Source: Erythrobacter cryptus DSM 12079 (GTDB taxonomy: Bacteria > Pseudomonadota > Alphaproteobacteria > Sphingomonadales > Sphingomonadaceae). Taken from it: DNA of 64,000 bases. Below are positions 15,313 to 24,419 of this stretch, piece by piece (the stretch's first letter is position 1; every line of letters begins with the position of its first letter). The notes below the pieces were generated by a model, which saw only the letters and a list, made by a program, of their open reading frames with translations, was not told the DNA's origin and made no database searches. A program made the translations under genes and the position numbers. The stretch spans positions 1 through 64,000 of the forward strand of contig NZ_AUHC01000009.1 in the NCBI RefSeq assembly GCF_000422985.1, in the 5' to 3' direction.

Positions 15313-16014
15313 ATGATCGAACTGCGTCCCTTCAACAGCCTCGGTGCTGCCAACCACGGCTGGCTTGATGCCCATCACCACTTTTCCTTTGGCCACTATC
15401 ACGATCCCGCGCGGGTCCATTGGGGCGCGCTCAGGGTCTGGAACGATGACACCATCGCGCCGGGCACCGGCTTTCCCACCCATCCGCACAGCGACATGGA
15501 GATCATCACCTATGTGCGCCAAGGCGCGATCACCCACCGCGATTCGCTCGGCAACGTCGGGCGCACCGAAGCGGGCGACGTGCAGGTGATGAGCGCTGGG
15601 GTGGGCGTTGCCCATTCGGAATACAACCTCGAGGACATCCCCACCACGCTGTTCCAGATCTGGATCATCCCCGATGCCCGCGGCGGCCAGCCCAGCTGGG
15701 GCGCGCGCCAGTTCCCCAAGGACGACCGCGCGGGCGCCTTCGCGGTGCTGGCCAGCGGGATGGCGGGCGATGCAGATGCCCTGCCGATTCGCGCCGATGC
15801 CCGGGTGCTGGGCGCGACGATTCTGGCGGGCGAGAGCGTGACCTACACGCCCCGCAGCGCCGATCGGCACCTCTATCTCGTGCCGGCCACCGGCAGCATC
15901 CGCATCGATGATGTCGAAGCCAATGCCCGCGACGGCGTGGCGATCACGCAGATGGCCGAAGTCACCATCACCGCCCTCGAAGATACCGAGGTGGTGCTGG
16001 TCGACGCCGCCTGA
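15313..16014 (+). CDS. pirin-family protein (YhhW-type bicupin)
   Basis: A 233-residue bicupin of the pirin family; bacterial YhhW has quercetin 2,3-dioxygenase activity. The metal site is intact: His57 and His59 in THPHSDMEIITYV, His101 and Glu103 in VGVAHSEYNL. The N-terminal HHHFSFGHYHDP and TLFQIWIIPDARG are family hallmarks. Its start follows AGGAGACAGG at a good distance. It is the first gene of a probable pair with the azoreductase gene, 85 bp downstream, and is divergent from the LysR regulator. Confidence 0.9.
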   Translation: MIELRPFNSLGAANHGWLDAHHHFSFGHYHDPARVHWGALRVWNDDTIAPGTGFPTHPHSDMEIITYVRQGAITHRDSLGNVGRTEAGDVQVMSAGVGVAHSEYNLEDIPTTLFQIWIIPDARGGQPSWGARQFPKDDRAGAFAVLASGMAGDADALPIRADARVLGATILAGESVTYTPRSADRHLYLVPATGSIRIDDVEANARDGVAITQMAEVTITALEDTEVVLVDAA

Positions 16015-16029
16015 CCCTTCCCCCGACGA

Positions 16030-16071
16030 GCCGGTCGGCTCTCCCTCCTCTCTCCGCCGGTCGGCTCTCCC
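16030..16071 (+). repeat. 16-bp direct repeat between pirin and azoreductase genes
   Basis: GCCGGTCGGCTCTCCC occurs at 16030-16045 and again at 16056-16071, 26 bp apart. It fills most of the short gap between the two genes and lies upstream of the azoreductase ribosome site (CACAAGGAATCC). It may be a slipped duplication or a spaced pair of protein-binding sites. Confidence 0.7.
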
Positions 16072-16099
16072 CTCTCCTCACGCACAAGGAATCCAGCCC

Positions 16100-16696
16100 A
16101 TGAACAGCATTCTCCTTATCACCGCCAGCATCCGCTCGGACGCCGAGAGCGTCTCGCGCCAGCTCGGCCAGAGCATCGCGCAGGGCCTTGCCGCCAAGAC
16201 CGGCGCGCGCGTCATCACCCGCGATCTTGTCGCCGAGACCCTCCCCTTCGTCAGCGCCGAACGCTTTGCCGCGAACCTCACCCCTGCTGGCGAGCGCACG
16301 GCGAATGAGGCCGCGCTCGCCGAAATCGCCGACACGCTGATCGCCGAGCTTCAGGCCGCCGAGACCATCGTGATCGCCAGCCCGATCTACAATTTCGGCC
16401 CGCCCGCCAGCCTCAAGGCCTGGGCCGACCTCGTCGCCCGCGCCGGCACCACCTTCCGCTACACCGCCAATGGCCCCGAAGGCCTGCTCACGGGCAAGCA
16501 GGCCTATCTTGCGATCGCCAGCGGCGGCACCCCGGTGGGCGCGGATTATGACTTTATGAGCCGCTGGCTCACCTTCTTCCTCGGCTTTCTCGGCATTCCG
16601 GTGGTCGCGACCGTCGCGGCCGACGGGATCATGGGCCGGGATGGCGCGGAAAAGATCGCCGCGGCCCACGAAGCGGTGGAACGGCTGATCGCATGA
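16100..16696 (+). CDS. azoR: FMN-dependent NADH-azoreductase / quinone reductase
   Basis: A 198-residue flavodoxin-fold protein of the AzoR (AcpD) family, which reduces azo compounds and quinones with NADH. MNSILLITASIRSDAESVSR holds the FMN phosphate loop and SPIYNFGPPASLKAWAD is the family signature, followed by GLLTGKQAYLAIASGG. The frame extends back to 15908 inside pirin, but the ATG at 16100 gives the family start and has a ribosome site. It is downstream of pirin and probably under the same LysR control. Confidence 0.92.
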   Translation: MNSILLITASIRSDAESVSRQLGQSIAQGLAAKTGARVITRDLVAETLPFVSAERFAANLTPAGERTANEAALAEIADTLIAELQAAETIVIASPIYNFGPPASLKAWADLVARAGTTFRYTANGPEGLLTGKQAYLAIASGGTPVGADYDFMSRWLTFFLGFLGIPVVATVAADGIMGRDGAEKIAAAHEAVERLIA

Positions 16697-16738
16697 CATG
16701 GCGGGCTGGGGCGTCTCCGCCGCGCCGGCCCTTTCGCC

Positions 16739-17641
16739 TCACAGCTTGGGGCGCATCAGCTGCCACTTGAACAGCTTGCGGCTCGGCCGCACGACGATGA
16801 TCGCCACCCCGGCGAGCGCCAGCACGCCCCCCACGATCAGCGGCCAGCCGATCGCATCGCCGGTAAGCCAGGTGCCAAAGGCGATGGTGAGCAACGGGGT
16901 GAGCAGCGTGAGCGGCACGATGAGGTTGGCATCGTGGCGCTGGAACAGGCGGAAATAGGCCGAATGGGCGCCGACCGAGACCACCACCCCGGCAAACAGC
17001 ACGCACCCCGCCACCGCCAGCGGCGCGGCCCGGATCGCGGCGATCTGCCCGGTCTCAAGCAGCAGCGTGCCGGGCAGCATCACCATGAGCGAGGCGAGCG
17101 CCGCCCAGGCCTGGAGCGTGACCGCCCCCACCTCGAGCCGCTTGACGAAGACCGAGGCGAAAGCCCCCACCAGCACCCCGGCAAAGGCAAAGCCAAGGCC
17201 GATCGGATCGCTCCCGGGCGCGGGCGCGCCAATCGCCAGCGCCACCCCGCCGAGCGCCAGCACCATGCCGAGCGCACGGCGCCAGCGCACTTCCTCGCCC
17301 AGAAAGATGATCGCAAACAGCACGGTGAGCGGCGCGCCTGAAAGGTTGACGATCCCCACCGCCGAGGGGCTGGCGGTCTGAAGCCCCACGAATTGCAGCC
17401 CGAAACTGCCCCCGGTGATGGCAAAGCCGATCGCCAGCACCAGCCCCAGCCGCTCAGGGATGCGGCGCAGCAGCGGGAACAGCACCATCAGCACCGCGAG
17501 CGAGCGCAGCACGGTGTAGAACAGCGGCGGCACGCCGAGGCCGGCGACCGCGATCTTGCTCACCACCACGTTCATCGCCCAGGCGATGTTGCAGAACAGC
17601 ATGGTGCCGAGCGCCGAGAGAGGCAGGCCCTTGCCCTGCAT
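16739..17641 (-). CDS. EamA/DMT-family transporter
   Basis: A 300-residue membrane protein with ten predicted helices arranged as two EamA repeats (about 10-140 and 150-285), as in drug/metabolite exporters such as RhaT and YdcZ relatives. ITGGSFGLQFVGLQTASPS and PLTLLTPLLTIAFGTWL are conserved features of the two repeats. Its ATG overlaps the nadE stop by 1 bp (ATGA), so it is translationally coupled to nadE. The substrate is unknown. Confidence 0.88.
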   Translation of the reverse strand: MQGKGLPLSALGTMLFCNIAWAMNVVVSKIAVAGLGVPPLFYTVLRSLAVLMVLFPLLRRIPERLGLVLAIGFAITGGSFGLQFVGLQTASPSAVGIVNLSGAPLTVLFAIIFLGEEVRWRRALGMVLALGGVALAIGAPAPGSDPIGLGFAFAGVLVGAFASVFVKRLEVGAVTLQAWAALASLMVMLPGTLLLETGQIAAIRAAPLAVAGCVLFAGVVVSVGAHSAYFRLFQRHDANLIVPLTLLTPLLTIAFGTWLTGDAIGWPLIVGGVLALAGVAIIVVRPSRKLFKWQLMRPKL

Positions 17642-19734
17642 CAGCCGGAAGCATCGCCGAAGGCCGTGTGCACCACCTCATCGGGCAGGCTCCGGCGCAA
17701 TTCCTCGCGCCACACCTCGGCCACGGCATCGGCAGGCGCGCGCCAATCCCCGCGCGGCGAAAGCGCCCCTTGCGAGGTCACCTTGGGCCCGTTGGGCAGT
17801 GCCGAGCGCTTGAACTGCGAGAAGGCAAAAAAGCGCAGCAGGAAGCGGTCGAGCCAGCGGGCAATGGTGGCAAGGTCATAGGCATTGCGGCGCTCTTGCG
17901 GAAAGCCCGCCGGCCACAGCCCGGCCTCGGCATCGCGCCAGGCGTGCCAGGCGAGAAAAGCGATCTTCGAGGGCCGCTGGCCATAGCGGATCGCGTGGTG
18001 GAGGAAGAAGTCGTTGAGCTCATAAGGGCCGATGATGCTCTCGGTTGCCTGCACCGCCCCGTCGGCGCCGGGGGGCACCAGTTCGGGGCTGATCTCGGTC
18101 GCCAGCACGTCGGCGAGCACCGCGGCGCAGGCCTCGCTGAACTGGCCGGTGGCGATCACCCAGCGGATGAGATACTGGATCAGCGTCTTGGGCACCCCGG
18201 CATTGATGCCATAATGGCTCATGTGGTCGCCCACGCCATAGGTGCACCAGCCGAGCGCCAGCTCGGAAAGATCGCCGGTGCCGAGCACGAAGCCGCCGTG
18301 CTGGCCGGCAAGGCGGAACAGGTAATCGGTGCGCAGGCCCGCCTGCACGTTCTCGAAGGTCACATCATGCACCGGCTCGCCATCGGCAAAGGGGTGGCCG
18401 ATATCGGCGAGCATCTTGAGCGCCGCCGGACGAATGTCGATCTCGCCCGCGGTGATCTCCATCGCCGCCATCAGCTTCATCGCATTGCTGCGGGTGCGCT
18501 CTGAAGTGGCAAAGCCCGGCATGGTGTAGCCGCGGATGAAGCTGCGCGGCAGGGCGAGCCGGTCACAGGCCTTGGCCGCGACGATCAGCGCGTGGGTCGA
18601 ATCGAGCCCGCCGGAAATGCCGATCACCAGGCTTTTGGCCCCGGTCGCCTCGATCCGCCGCATCAGCGCATCGACCTGGATGTTGAAGGCCTCGTAACAA
18701 TCCTCGTCGAGCTTTTCGGGCCGGTCGGGGACGAAGGGAAAGCGCGCCACGCCGCGCACAAGGCCAATATCGCCTTTCCTGTAGGCATGGGTGAAGGTGA
18801 TGTGGCGGAAGCTGTCAGCCGGGTGGCCCTCGGCCGCGGCGGCATCGGCGAAGGTCTGGTTGCGCAGCCGCTCGGCAGCCAGGCGGGCGGTGTCGATATC
18901 GGCGATGCACAACTCGCCCTTGCGATCGAACCGCTCGCTCTGGGCCAGCAGCGCACCCATCTCGTAGATCACCCCCTGCCCGTCCCAGGCCAGATCGGTG
19001 GTGCTCTCGCCGTGCCCGCTGGCTGAATAGACATAGGCGGCAATCCCCCGCGCCGCGGAGGAGCGGCAATGGAGGTGGCGATCATCGGCGCGCCCGATGG
19101 TGACGGGCGAGGCGGAAAGGTTGCACAGGATCAGCGCCCCGGCGAGCGCGGCGCGCATCCCCGGCGGGATCGGCGCCCAGAAATCCTCGCAGATCTCCAC
19201 CGCAAAGCGAAAGCCGGGAAGATTGTCGGCGGCAAAGACCAGATCGGTGCCGAAGGGCACCTTGTGCCCCGCCACCGCGATCATCAGCCCGCGCGCATCG
19301 CGGCCCGAGGCAAAATGGCGCTTCTCGTAGAACTCGCGGTAATTGGGCAGGAAGCTCTTGGGCACCACGCCGAGCAGGCGGCCATGGGCGATCACCGCAG
19401 CGCAATTGTAAAGGTGGCCCGAACGCCTGAGCGGCGCGCCCACCACCAGCACCGGGGCAAGCGCGGCCGAGGCGGCGATCACTTCGGCGAGCGCTTGCTC
19501 CACCCGATCAAGCAGTGCTTCCTGAAGCAGCAGGTCATCGATCGCATAGCTGGAGAGGCACAGTTCGGGAAAGACCACAAGATCAACCCCCGCACCATGC
19601 GCCTTGGCCGCCTCGGCAAGCACGCCTTTGGTGTTGAAGGCGACATCGGCGCTGCGGCTGCACGGCGTTGCGCTCGCCACCCGCACGAAGCCGTGGTTGT
19701 GGCAATCGAAGAAGGGGTGCAAGGTTGCGCTCAT
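17641..19734 (-). CDS. nadE: glutamine-dependent NAD+ synthetase
   Basis: A 697-residue two-domain enzyme that makes NAD+ from deamido-NAD+, with ATP and glutamine-derived ammonia. The N-terminal nitrilase-type glutaminase (about 12-290) shows the Glu in VVFPELCLSSY, a Lys region in PKSFLPNYREFYEKR and the Cys in FAVEICEDFWAP. The C-terminal synthetase (about 340-620) has the PP-loop GISGGLDSTHAL and GTGDLSELALGWCTYG. The frame is open to 19893, but the ATG at 19734 (MSATLHPFF) is the family start. This large form resembles the mycobacterial enzyme more than the short ammonia-dependent E. coli NadE. Confidence 0.94.
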   Translation of the reverse strand: MSATLHPFFDCHNHGFVRVASATPCSRSADVAFNTKGVLAEAAKAHGAGVDLVVFPELCLSSYAIDDLLLQEALLDRVEQALAEVIAASAALAPVLVVGAPLRRSGHLYNCAAVIAHGRLLGVVPKSFLPNYREFYEKRHFASGRDARGLMIAVAGHKVPFGTDLVFAADNLPGFRFAVEICEDFWAPIPPGMRAALAGALILCNLSASPVTIGRADDRHLHCRSSAARGIAAYVYSASGHGESTTDLAWDGQGVIYEMGALLAQSERFDRKGELCIADIDTARLAAERLRNQTFADAAAAEGHPADSFRHITFTHAYRKGDIGLVRGVARFPFVPDRPEKLDEDCYEAFNIQVDALMRRIEATGAKSLVIGISGGLDSTHALIVAAKACDRLALPRSFIRGYTMPGFATSERTRSNAMKLMAAMEITAGEIDIRPAALKMLADIGHPFADGEPVHDVTFENVQAGLRTDYLFRLAGQHGGFVLGTGDLSELALGWCTYGVGDHMSHYGINAGVPKTLIQYLIRWVIATGQFSEACAAVLADVLATEISPELVPPGADGAVQATESIIGPYELNDFFLHHAIRYGQRPSKIAFLAWHAWRDAEAGLWPAGFPQERRNAYDLATIARWLDRFLLRFFAFSQFKRSALPNGPKVTSQGALSPRGDWRAPADAVAEVWREELRRSLPDEVVHTAFGDASG

Positions 19735-19919
19735 GGTGGTGCGGGCAGCTCCGGAAGGTTCGGCCCTGCGCTCTAGCCGACAATCGCCGCCCTTCCTAGC
19801 AGCGGGCTGGAAAGTCATACTTGGCCACGCGCAAGTCTTTCCTGTGCCGCGCGCGCTTGCGCCGCAGCGGGCAAGCGGCCAAGTCTGGTGCAAACCCCAA
19901 GTCCAAGGAGCTGCGAGCC

Positions 19920-20780
19920 ATGGCCGATGCCCCCTATGTGCCCCCCAAGGTGTGGAGCCCCGAGACGGTTTCGGGCGGGCGCTTTGCCAACATCAACCGC
20001 CCCACCGCCGGCGCGCGCGAGGAGCGCGACCTGCCGTGCGGCGCGCACCCCTTCCAGCTCTATTCGCTCGCCACGCCCAATGGGGTGAAGGTGACGATCA
20101 TGTTCGAGGAGCTGCTCGAGGCCGGCCACAGCGCGGCCGAATATGATGCCTGGCCGATCAACATCTCCAATGGCGAGCAGTTCACCACCGGCTTTGTCGC
20201 GATCAACCCCAATTCCAAGATCCCGGCGCTGCTCGATCGCAGCACTCCCGAGGCCCCGATAAGGGTGTTCGAGAGCGGGGCGATCCTCGTGCATCTGGCC
20301 GAGAAGTTCGGGATGTTCCTGCCGCAGGATCCGACCGCGCGCGCCGAGGTGCTCTCCTGGCTGTTCTGGCAGGTGGCCAGCGCCCCCTTCATCGGCGGGG
20401 GCTTTGGCCACTTCTATGCCTATGCCCCGGAGAAATACGAATATCCGATCAACCGCTATGCGATGGAGACGAAGCGCATCTTCGATGTGGCCGACAAGCG
20501 GCTGGCCGAGAGCCGCTTTCTGGCGGGCGATGAATATACCATCGCCGACATCGCCAGTTTCCCCTGGCTGGCGCCCTTCACCGAGGGGACGATCTACAAT
20601 GATGCCAAGACCTTCCTAGCGATCGACGAATATCGCCATGTCGCGCGCTGGGTGGCCGAGATCGCCGCGCGCCCGGCAGTGAGGCGCGGGCGAATCGTCA
20701 ACAAGCTCTGGGGCGATCCCGAAACCCAATTGCCCGAAAGGCACTCTGCCAGCGACTTTGCCGGCAAGCGGCTGGGGTGA
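19920..20780 (+). CDS. yghU: YghU-type glutathione S-transferase / disulfide-bond oxidoreductase
   Basis: A 286-residue protein closely resembling E. coli YghU across its length: an N-terminal extension (YVPPKVWSPETVSGGRFANI), a thioredoxin fold with TPNGVKVTIMFEELLEAG, the glutathione-site FVAINPNSKIPALLD and RVFESGAILVHLAEK, and a helical C-terminal domain ending RPAVRRGRIVNK. YghU binds two glutathiones and has thiol-disulfide reductase activity. The start at 19920 follows CAAGGAG at 10 bp; the frame to 19821 is rejected. It is divergent from nadE. Confidence 0.93.
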   Translation: MADAPYVPPKVWSPETVSGGRFANINRPTAGAREERDLPCGAHPFQLYSLATPNGVKVTIMFEELLEAGHSAAEYDAWPINISNGEQFTTGFVAINPNSKIPALLDRSTPEAPIRVFESGAILVHLAEKFGMFLPQDPTARAEVLSWLFWQVASAPFIGGGFGHFYAYAPEKYEYPINRYAMETKRIFDVADKRLAESRFLAGDEYTIADIASFPWLAPFTEGTIYNDAKTFLAIDEYRHVARWVAEIAARPAVRRGRIVNKLWGDPETQLPERHSASDFAGKRLG

Positions 20781-20855
20781 GTCGGGCGCGCGCCGCGCCC
20801 CCCACATCGCCCCCTTCACATAGCCGCGCGAGCCGCTATAGAGCGCGGCTCCTGC

Positions 20856-20930
20856 TGGGGCGTAGCCAAGCGGTAAGGCAGCGGTTTTTGGTACCGCCAT
20901 GCGAAGGTTCGAATCCTTCCGCCCCAGCCA
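20856..20930 (+). tRNA. tRNA-Gln (anticodon TTG)
   Basis: A 75-nt cloverleaf. The acceptor stem TGGGGCG pairs with CGCCCCA; the anticodon arm GCGGT-TTTTGGT-ACCGC has TTG at the anticodon; the T arm GAAGGTTCGAATCCTTC is canonical, and CCA is encoded. It follows the yghU gene by 75 bp. An apparent protein tail antisense to it (GAEGFEPSHGGTKN...) is only a tRNA translation. Confidence 0.96.
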
Positions 20931-21209
20931 GTTTTCTTATCTCCATCGATTCTCTTGCATTGCTCCGCAAACGCGAGCCCGTGTGGAGCGGCTTTGCGGG
21001 CCGGGTATGGGCTTGCTGGCACACTCGCACCCGGGGCGGATTGCGGAGAGCAGCCCGCTTGCCCCGGCCTCGCCCTTCACCACCAGGCTTCCGGCTCGGC
21101 CACGCGCGCCCCTGCGATCCGCTTGCCCAGTGTGGCCCTGCGCGCCTAATCTGAACGCCATCGCCCAACACAGCGGCGCAGGATCGGGGAGGGGCACCAG
21201 CGCAAGCCC

Positions 21210-23435
21210 ATGATCGCAGCACGAATGGCCAGGATCAACCTCGTGCTGGTGGGACTGCTCGCCCTGCTGGCGGTGCTTGGCCTTGCGCTCGCCATGCCTG
21301 CGCTCACTACCCGCCTGCAGCTCCTGGTGTTCGACACCTATCAGCGCCTCGGCCCGTGGGAGGGGCCTGAAAGCGCGCGCGTGGCTCTGGTCGATATCGA
21401 TGAGCCATCGATCCGCAGCCTCGGCCAATGGCCCTGGCCGCGCCCATTGCTTGCCCGCCTCACCCAAAGGCTGGGCAAGGCCGGCGCCGCGGCCATCGCC
21501 TATGACATCGTCTTTTCCGAACCCGATCGCACCTCGCCCGAGGTGCTGGCCAGCACCTATCCCGATCCCGGCCTCGGCGCCGCGCTCAAGGGCCTGCCGC
21601 GCCACGATAGCCTGCTGGCGCAAAGCTTTGCCGATGTGCCGGTGGTGCTGGGCTATTTCTTCCTCGCCCCCGGCAAGGGCGGCGATGATGTCAGCGTGCG
21701 CGCGCCCTTCACCCTCTCGGGCACCCTGCCCACCCGCGACGTGCCCACCTATGCCAAGGCGCTGCTGCCGCTCGCACCCTTGCGGGAAGCGGCGGCGGGC
21801 ATGGGCTTTGTCACCTTGCAAGGCGATGCCGACGGGATCGTGCGGCGGGTGCCGCTGGTGGCGATTCAGAACCGCCAGGCGGTGCCGGGCCTCGCGCTCG
21901 AGGCCCTGCGCCTTGCGGAGGGCGTGGCAGCGCCCCTCCTCATCGCCAGCGACGGCAGCGGCGAGAGCCTGGCCGCGCCGGGCAGCGCGGTGGCGGTGCG
22001 GCTTGGGGCGCGCACCATCCCGCTCAACGATGCGGGGGAAATGTGGCTCCATTTCCCCCGGCGCCTGCCCGGCCCGGTGCTGAGCGCCGGGGCGATCATC
22101 TCCGGCGCGCTTTCCGATGCCGCGCTGGCCGAGGCGGTCAAGGGGCGGATCGTGTTCGTCGGCGGCAGCGCCGAGGGCCTGCAGGATCTCGTCGCCACGC
22201 CCTTGAGCCCCAGCGTTGCCGGGGTGAGCGCCCATGCCATCGCCGCCGAACAGGTGCGCGCCGGCCATTTTCTCGAGCGGCCCGATTGGGCGCGCGCGCT
22301 CGAATTGGTGCTGGCGCTGCTTTTGGGCGGGGTGTTGGCGCTGGTGCTGCCGCGTCTTGGCGCGGCGATCGGGCTGATCCTCGCCCTTGCCGGCATGGCC
22401 GGGGTGGTGCTGGCGAGCTGGCTTTCCTTCACCCGGGCCGGCTATCTTTTCGATCCGGTGCTGCCGCTGCTGGCGATCCTTGCCGTCTATGGGGTGCAGA
22501 CGGTGCTCGCCTTCTACCGCGAGGAGATGCAGCGGCGCTACATCCACGCGGCCTTCGACCGCTATCTCTCGCCCGAACTGGTGCGCCAGATCGCCGCCGA
22601 TCCCGGGCGGCTCGAACTCGGCGGCGAAGAGCGCGACATGACCGTGCTGATGTGCGACATCCGCGGCTTCAGCCATATTTCCGAGAGCCTTGCCCCGCGC
22701 GAGGTGATCGGCTTTCTCACCGCCTTCCTCACCCCGATGAGCGATGTGCTGCTGGCGCATAAGGCAACGCTCGACAAATATATCGGCGATGCCATCCTCG
22801 CCTTCTGGAACGCGCCGCTCGACGATCCCGATCACCCCGTCCACGCCGCCCGGGCGGCGCTGGCGATGGTCGCGCGGCTCGAGACGCTCAACCGCGAGAT
22901 GGCCGCGCAGCAGGAGATCGCCTGGCCCGGCCCGGTGGCGATCGGCATCGGCCTCAACAGCGGGCTGTGCTGTGTCGGCAACATGGGTTCGCGCGAGCGG
23001 CTGAGCTATACGCTCATTGGCGATACCGTGAATGTCGCCGCGCGGCTCGAGGGGCTGACCAAGGCCTATGGCGTGCCGATCATCCTTGGCGAGAACCTGG
23101 CCGAAAGGCTCGGCCATTTTGCCCTGCTCGAGCTTGACCGGGTGCGGGTGGTGGGGCGCGACCAGCCGCTGAGGATCTTTGCCCTTTTGGGTGATGAGAC
23201 GCTTGCGCAAGCACCCGAAATGGCTGCGCTGGTGGCCGCGCATGGGGCGATGCTGACGGCCTATCGGCAGCAGGAATGGGCGCGCGCTGAGGCCCTGCTT
23301 GACGAGGCCCGCGAGGCCTATGAAGCCCGCGGCCTTGGCCCCTTGCGCGCGCTTTTTGCGGCGCGCATCGCCGCGCTCGCAGCCAACCCGCCTGGGCCGC
23401 AATGGGACGGGGTGTTTCAGGCGCGGGAAAAATAG
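21210..23435 (+). CDS. CHASE2-domain class III adenylate cyclase
   Basis: A 741-residue membrane cyclase that should make cAMP in response to a periplasmic signal. One N-terminal helix (about 10-32), a periplasmic CHASE2 domain (about 35-340, opening FDTYQRLGPWEGPESARVAL), three helices (about 355-430), then a cyclase catalytic domain (about 455-640). Catalytic residues are intact: metal aspartates D483 (MCDIRGFS) and D527 (DKYIGDAILAFW), adenine-specifying K523, and N608/R612 (NVAARLEG). A TPR-like tail follows (about 680-730). The start could also be the ATG at 21225. It converges on a FecR-domain gene, with 51 bp between the ends, a pairing common in proteobacteria. Confidence 0.93.
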   Translation: MIAARMARINLVLVGLLALLAVLGLALAMPALTTRLQLLVFDTYQRLGPWEGPESARVALVDIDEPSIRSLGQWPWPRPLLARLTQRLGKAGAAAIAYDIVFSEPDRTSPEVLASTYPDPGLGAALKGLPRHDSLLAQSFADVPVVLGYFFLAPGKGGDDVSVRAPFTLSGTLPTRDVPTYAKALLPLAPLREAAAGMGFVTLQGDADGIVRRVPLVAIQNRQAVPGLALEALRLAEGVAAPLLIASDGSGESLAAPGSAVAVRLGARTIPLNDAGEMWLHFPRRLPGPVLSAGAIISGALSDAALAEAVKGRIVFVGGSAEGLQDLVATPLSPSVAGVSAHAIAAEQVRAGHFLERPDWARALELVLALLLGGVLALVLPRLGAAIGLILALAGMAGVVLASWLSFTRAGYLFDPVLPLLAILAVYGVQTVLAFYREEMQRRYIHAAFDRYLSPELVRQIAADPGRLELGGEERDMTVLMCDIRGFSHISESLAPREVIGFLTAFLTPMSDVLLAHKATLDKYIGDAILAFWNAPLDDPDHPVHAARAALAMVARLETLNREMAAQQEIAWPGPVAIGIGLNSGLCCVGNMGSRERLSYTLIGDTVNVAARLEGLTKAYGVPIILGENLAERLGHFALLELDRVRVVGRDQPLRIFALLGDETLAQAPEMAALVAAHGAMLTAYRQQEWARAEALLDEAREAYEARGLGPLRALFAARIAALAANPPGPQWDGVFQAREK

Positions 23436-23486
23436 CCGCGCGCCCCGGCGAGAGCCTTGGCCACCCGCTGCCCGGCAGGGCTGCGA

Positions 23487-24419
23487 TCAGCGCGGCCGAT
23501 CGGGCCCCCTGTCGGTGGGCCTGTCGGTGGGTTTGTCGCTGCGCGGCAGGCCGGTCGGCTGCTGGCCGCCCTCGCGCCGGTCATCATCATCGGTGGCGAT
23601 CAGCACGCCTGTGGCCACCGCCGCCACCGCAGCCGCGCCGAGCAGGGCCTTGCCCAAGCCGCCACTCTTGAAACTGCGCGCCCAGGCCGGGGAAATCTGC
23701 TCATGCACCCGCAAGAGCCCGGCATTGCCGAGCCGGAACGGACCGATCGGCGCCGCGCCTGCGCGCGGGATGAAAGCCGCCTCGCCCGGGGCCTGCAACA
23801 CCACCGTGACGCCCGCCCCGCTCACCTCGGCACGGCCCGGGGTCAGCCCGCTTGCTGCTCCTGCCGCGGGGCCGCGCAGCACCACCAGGGTGGCGCTGGC
23901 CTTGTCCGCTCGCACGCGCGCAAGCGCCGGTTCCTTGCCCGCGATCGCCGCCGCGCTCTCGCCCACCAGCGCGTCGAGCGCGGTGCCGCGGATGCCGATG
24001 CGCCCCGCAGGCGTGGCGATCTCGCCGCTGCGCTGGCCGGCCTCGCTGCCCGAAAGGAAGCGCAGCGCGCCCTTGAGCAGCGTTGCCACGAAGGAGCGTT
24101 CGCGTCCCGGATCATAGACATAGCGATCGATCTTTAGCCGGGTGCGCTCCCCGATCCCGAAGCTCGAGCGATCAAGCAGCAGCAATTGCGCCTGGGCCTT
24201 GGCCTTGGTGGCGATCACATCGCCCCAGGCCACCTTCTGGCGCAGCCGCAGCGCTGCCGGCCGGGCCGTGCCCGCGGCCTCGATGCTGACCTCGCCGGTA
24301 ACGCTCGCGGCGCTGCCCACCTCCACCCGTTGCTGCGCGCCCGCCGCCCCCGGCGCCGCCAGCACCAGCGCCGCCAGCAGGGGGCCGAGCGCCCGCAGCG
24401 ATGCGCGCCGCGCGCTCAC
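23487..24419 (-). CDS. FecR-domain periplasmic protein
   Basis: A 310-residue secreted protein: signal peptide (about 1-28, cut after AGA), a FecR domain (about 35-185) with VEVGSAASVTGEVSI, KVAWGDVIATKAKAQAQLLL, FSSF-like LDRSSFGIGERTRL and TPAGRIGIRGTALDA, a hydrophobic segment (about 255-275), and a disordered Asp/Arg/Pro-rich tail (DDDDRREGGQQ...PTDRPTDRG). FecR domains usually relay surface or ligand information to cytoplasmic partners. No sigma factor gene is nearby; the convergent CHASE2 cyclase is the candidate partner. Its start overlaps the stop of the preceding small gene by 4 bp. Confidence 0.85.
   Translation of the reverse strand: MSARRASLRALGPLLAALVLAAPGAAGAQQRVEVGSAASVTGEVSIEAAGTARPAALRLRQKVAWGDVIATKAKAQAQLLLLDRSSFGIGERTRLKIDRYVYDPGRERSFVATLLKGALRFLSGSEAGQRSGEIATPAGRIGIRGTALDALVGESAAAIAGKEPALARVRADKASATLVVLRGPAAGAASGLTPGRAEVSGAGVTVVLQAPGEAAFIPRAGAAPIGPFRLGNAGLLRVHEQISPAWARSFKSGGLGKALLGAAAVAAVATGVLIATDDDDRREGGQQPTGLPRSDKPTDRPTDRGPDRPR

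Noticed and set aside
20836..21222. A minus-strand protein ending GAEGFEPSHGGTKNRC
   Set aside because: That tail is the translation of tRNA-Gln read backwards, a well-known false annotation.
20937..23402. An 821-codon minus-strand frame over the CHASE2 cyclase
   Set aside because: It has antisense-like composition, while the plus strand encodes intact cyclase motifs.
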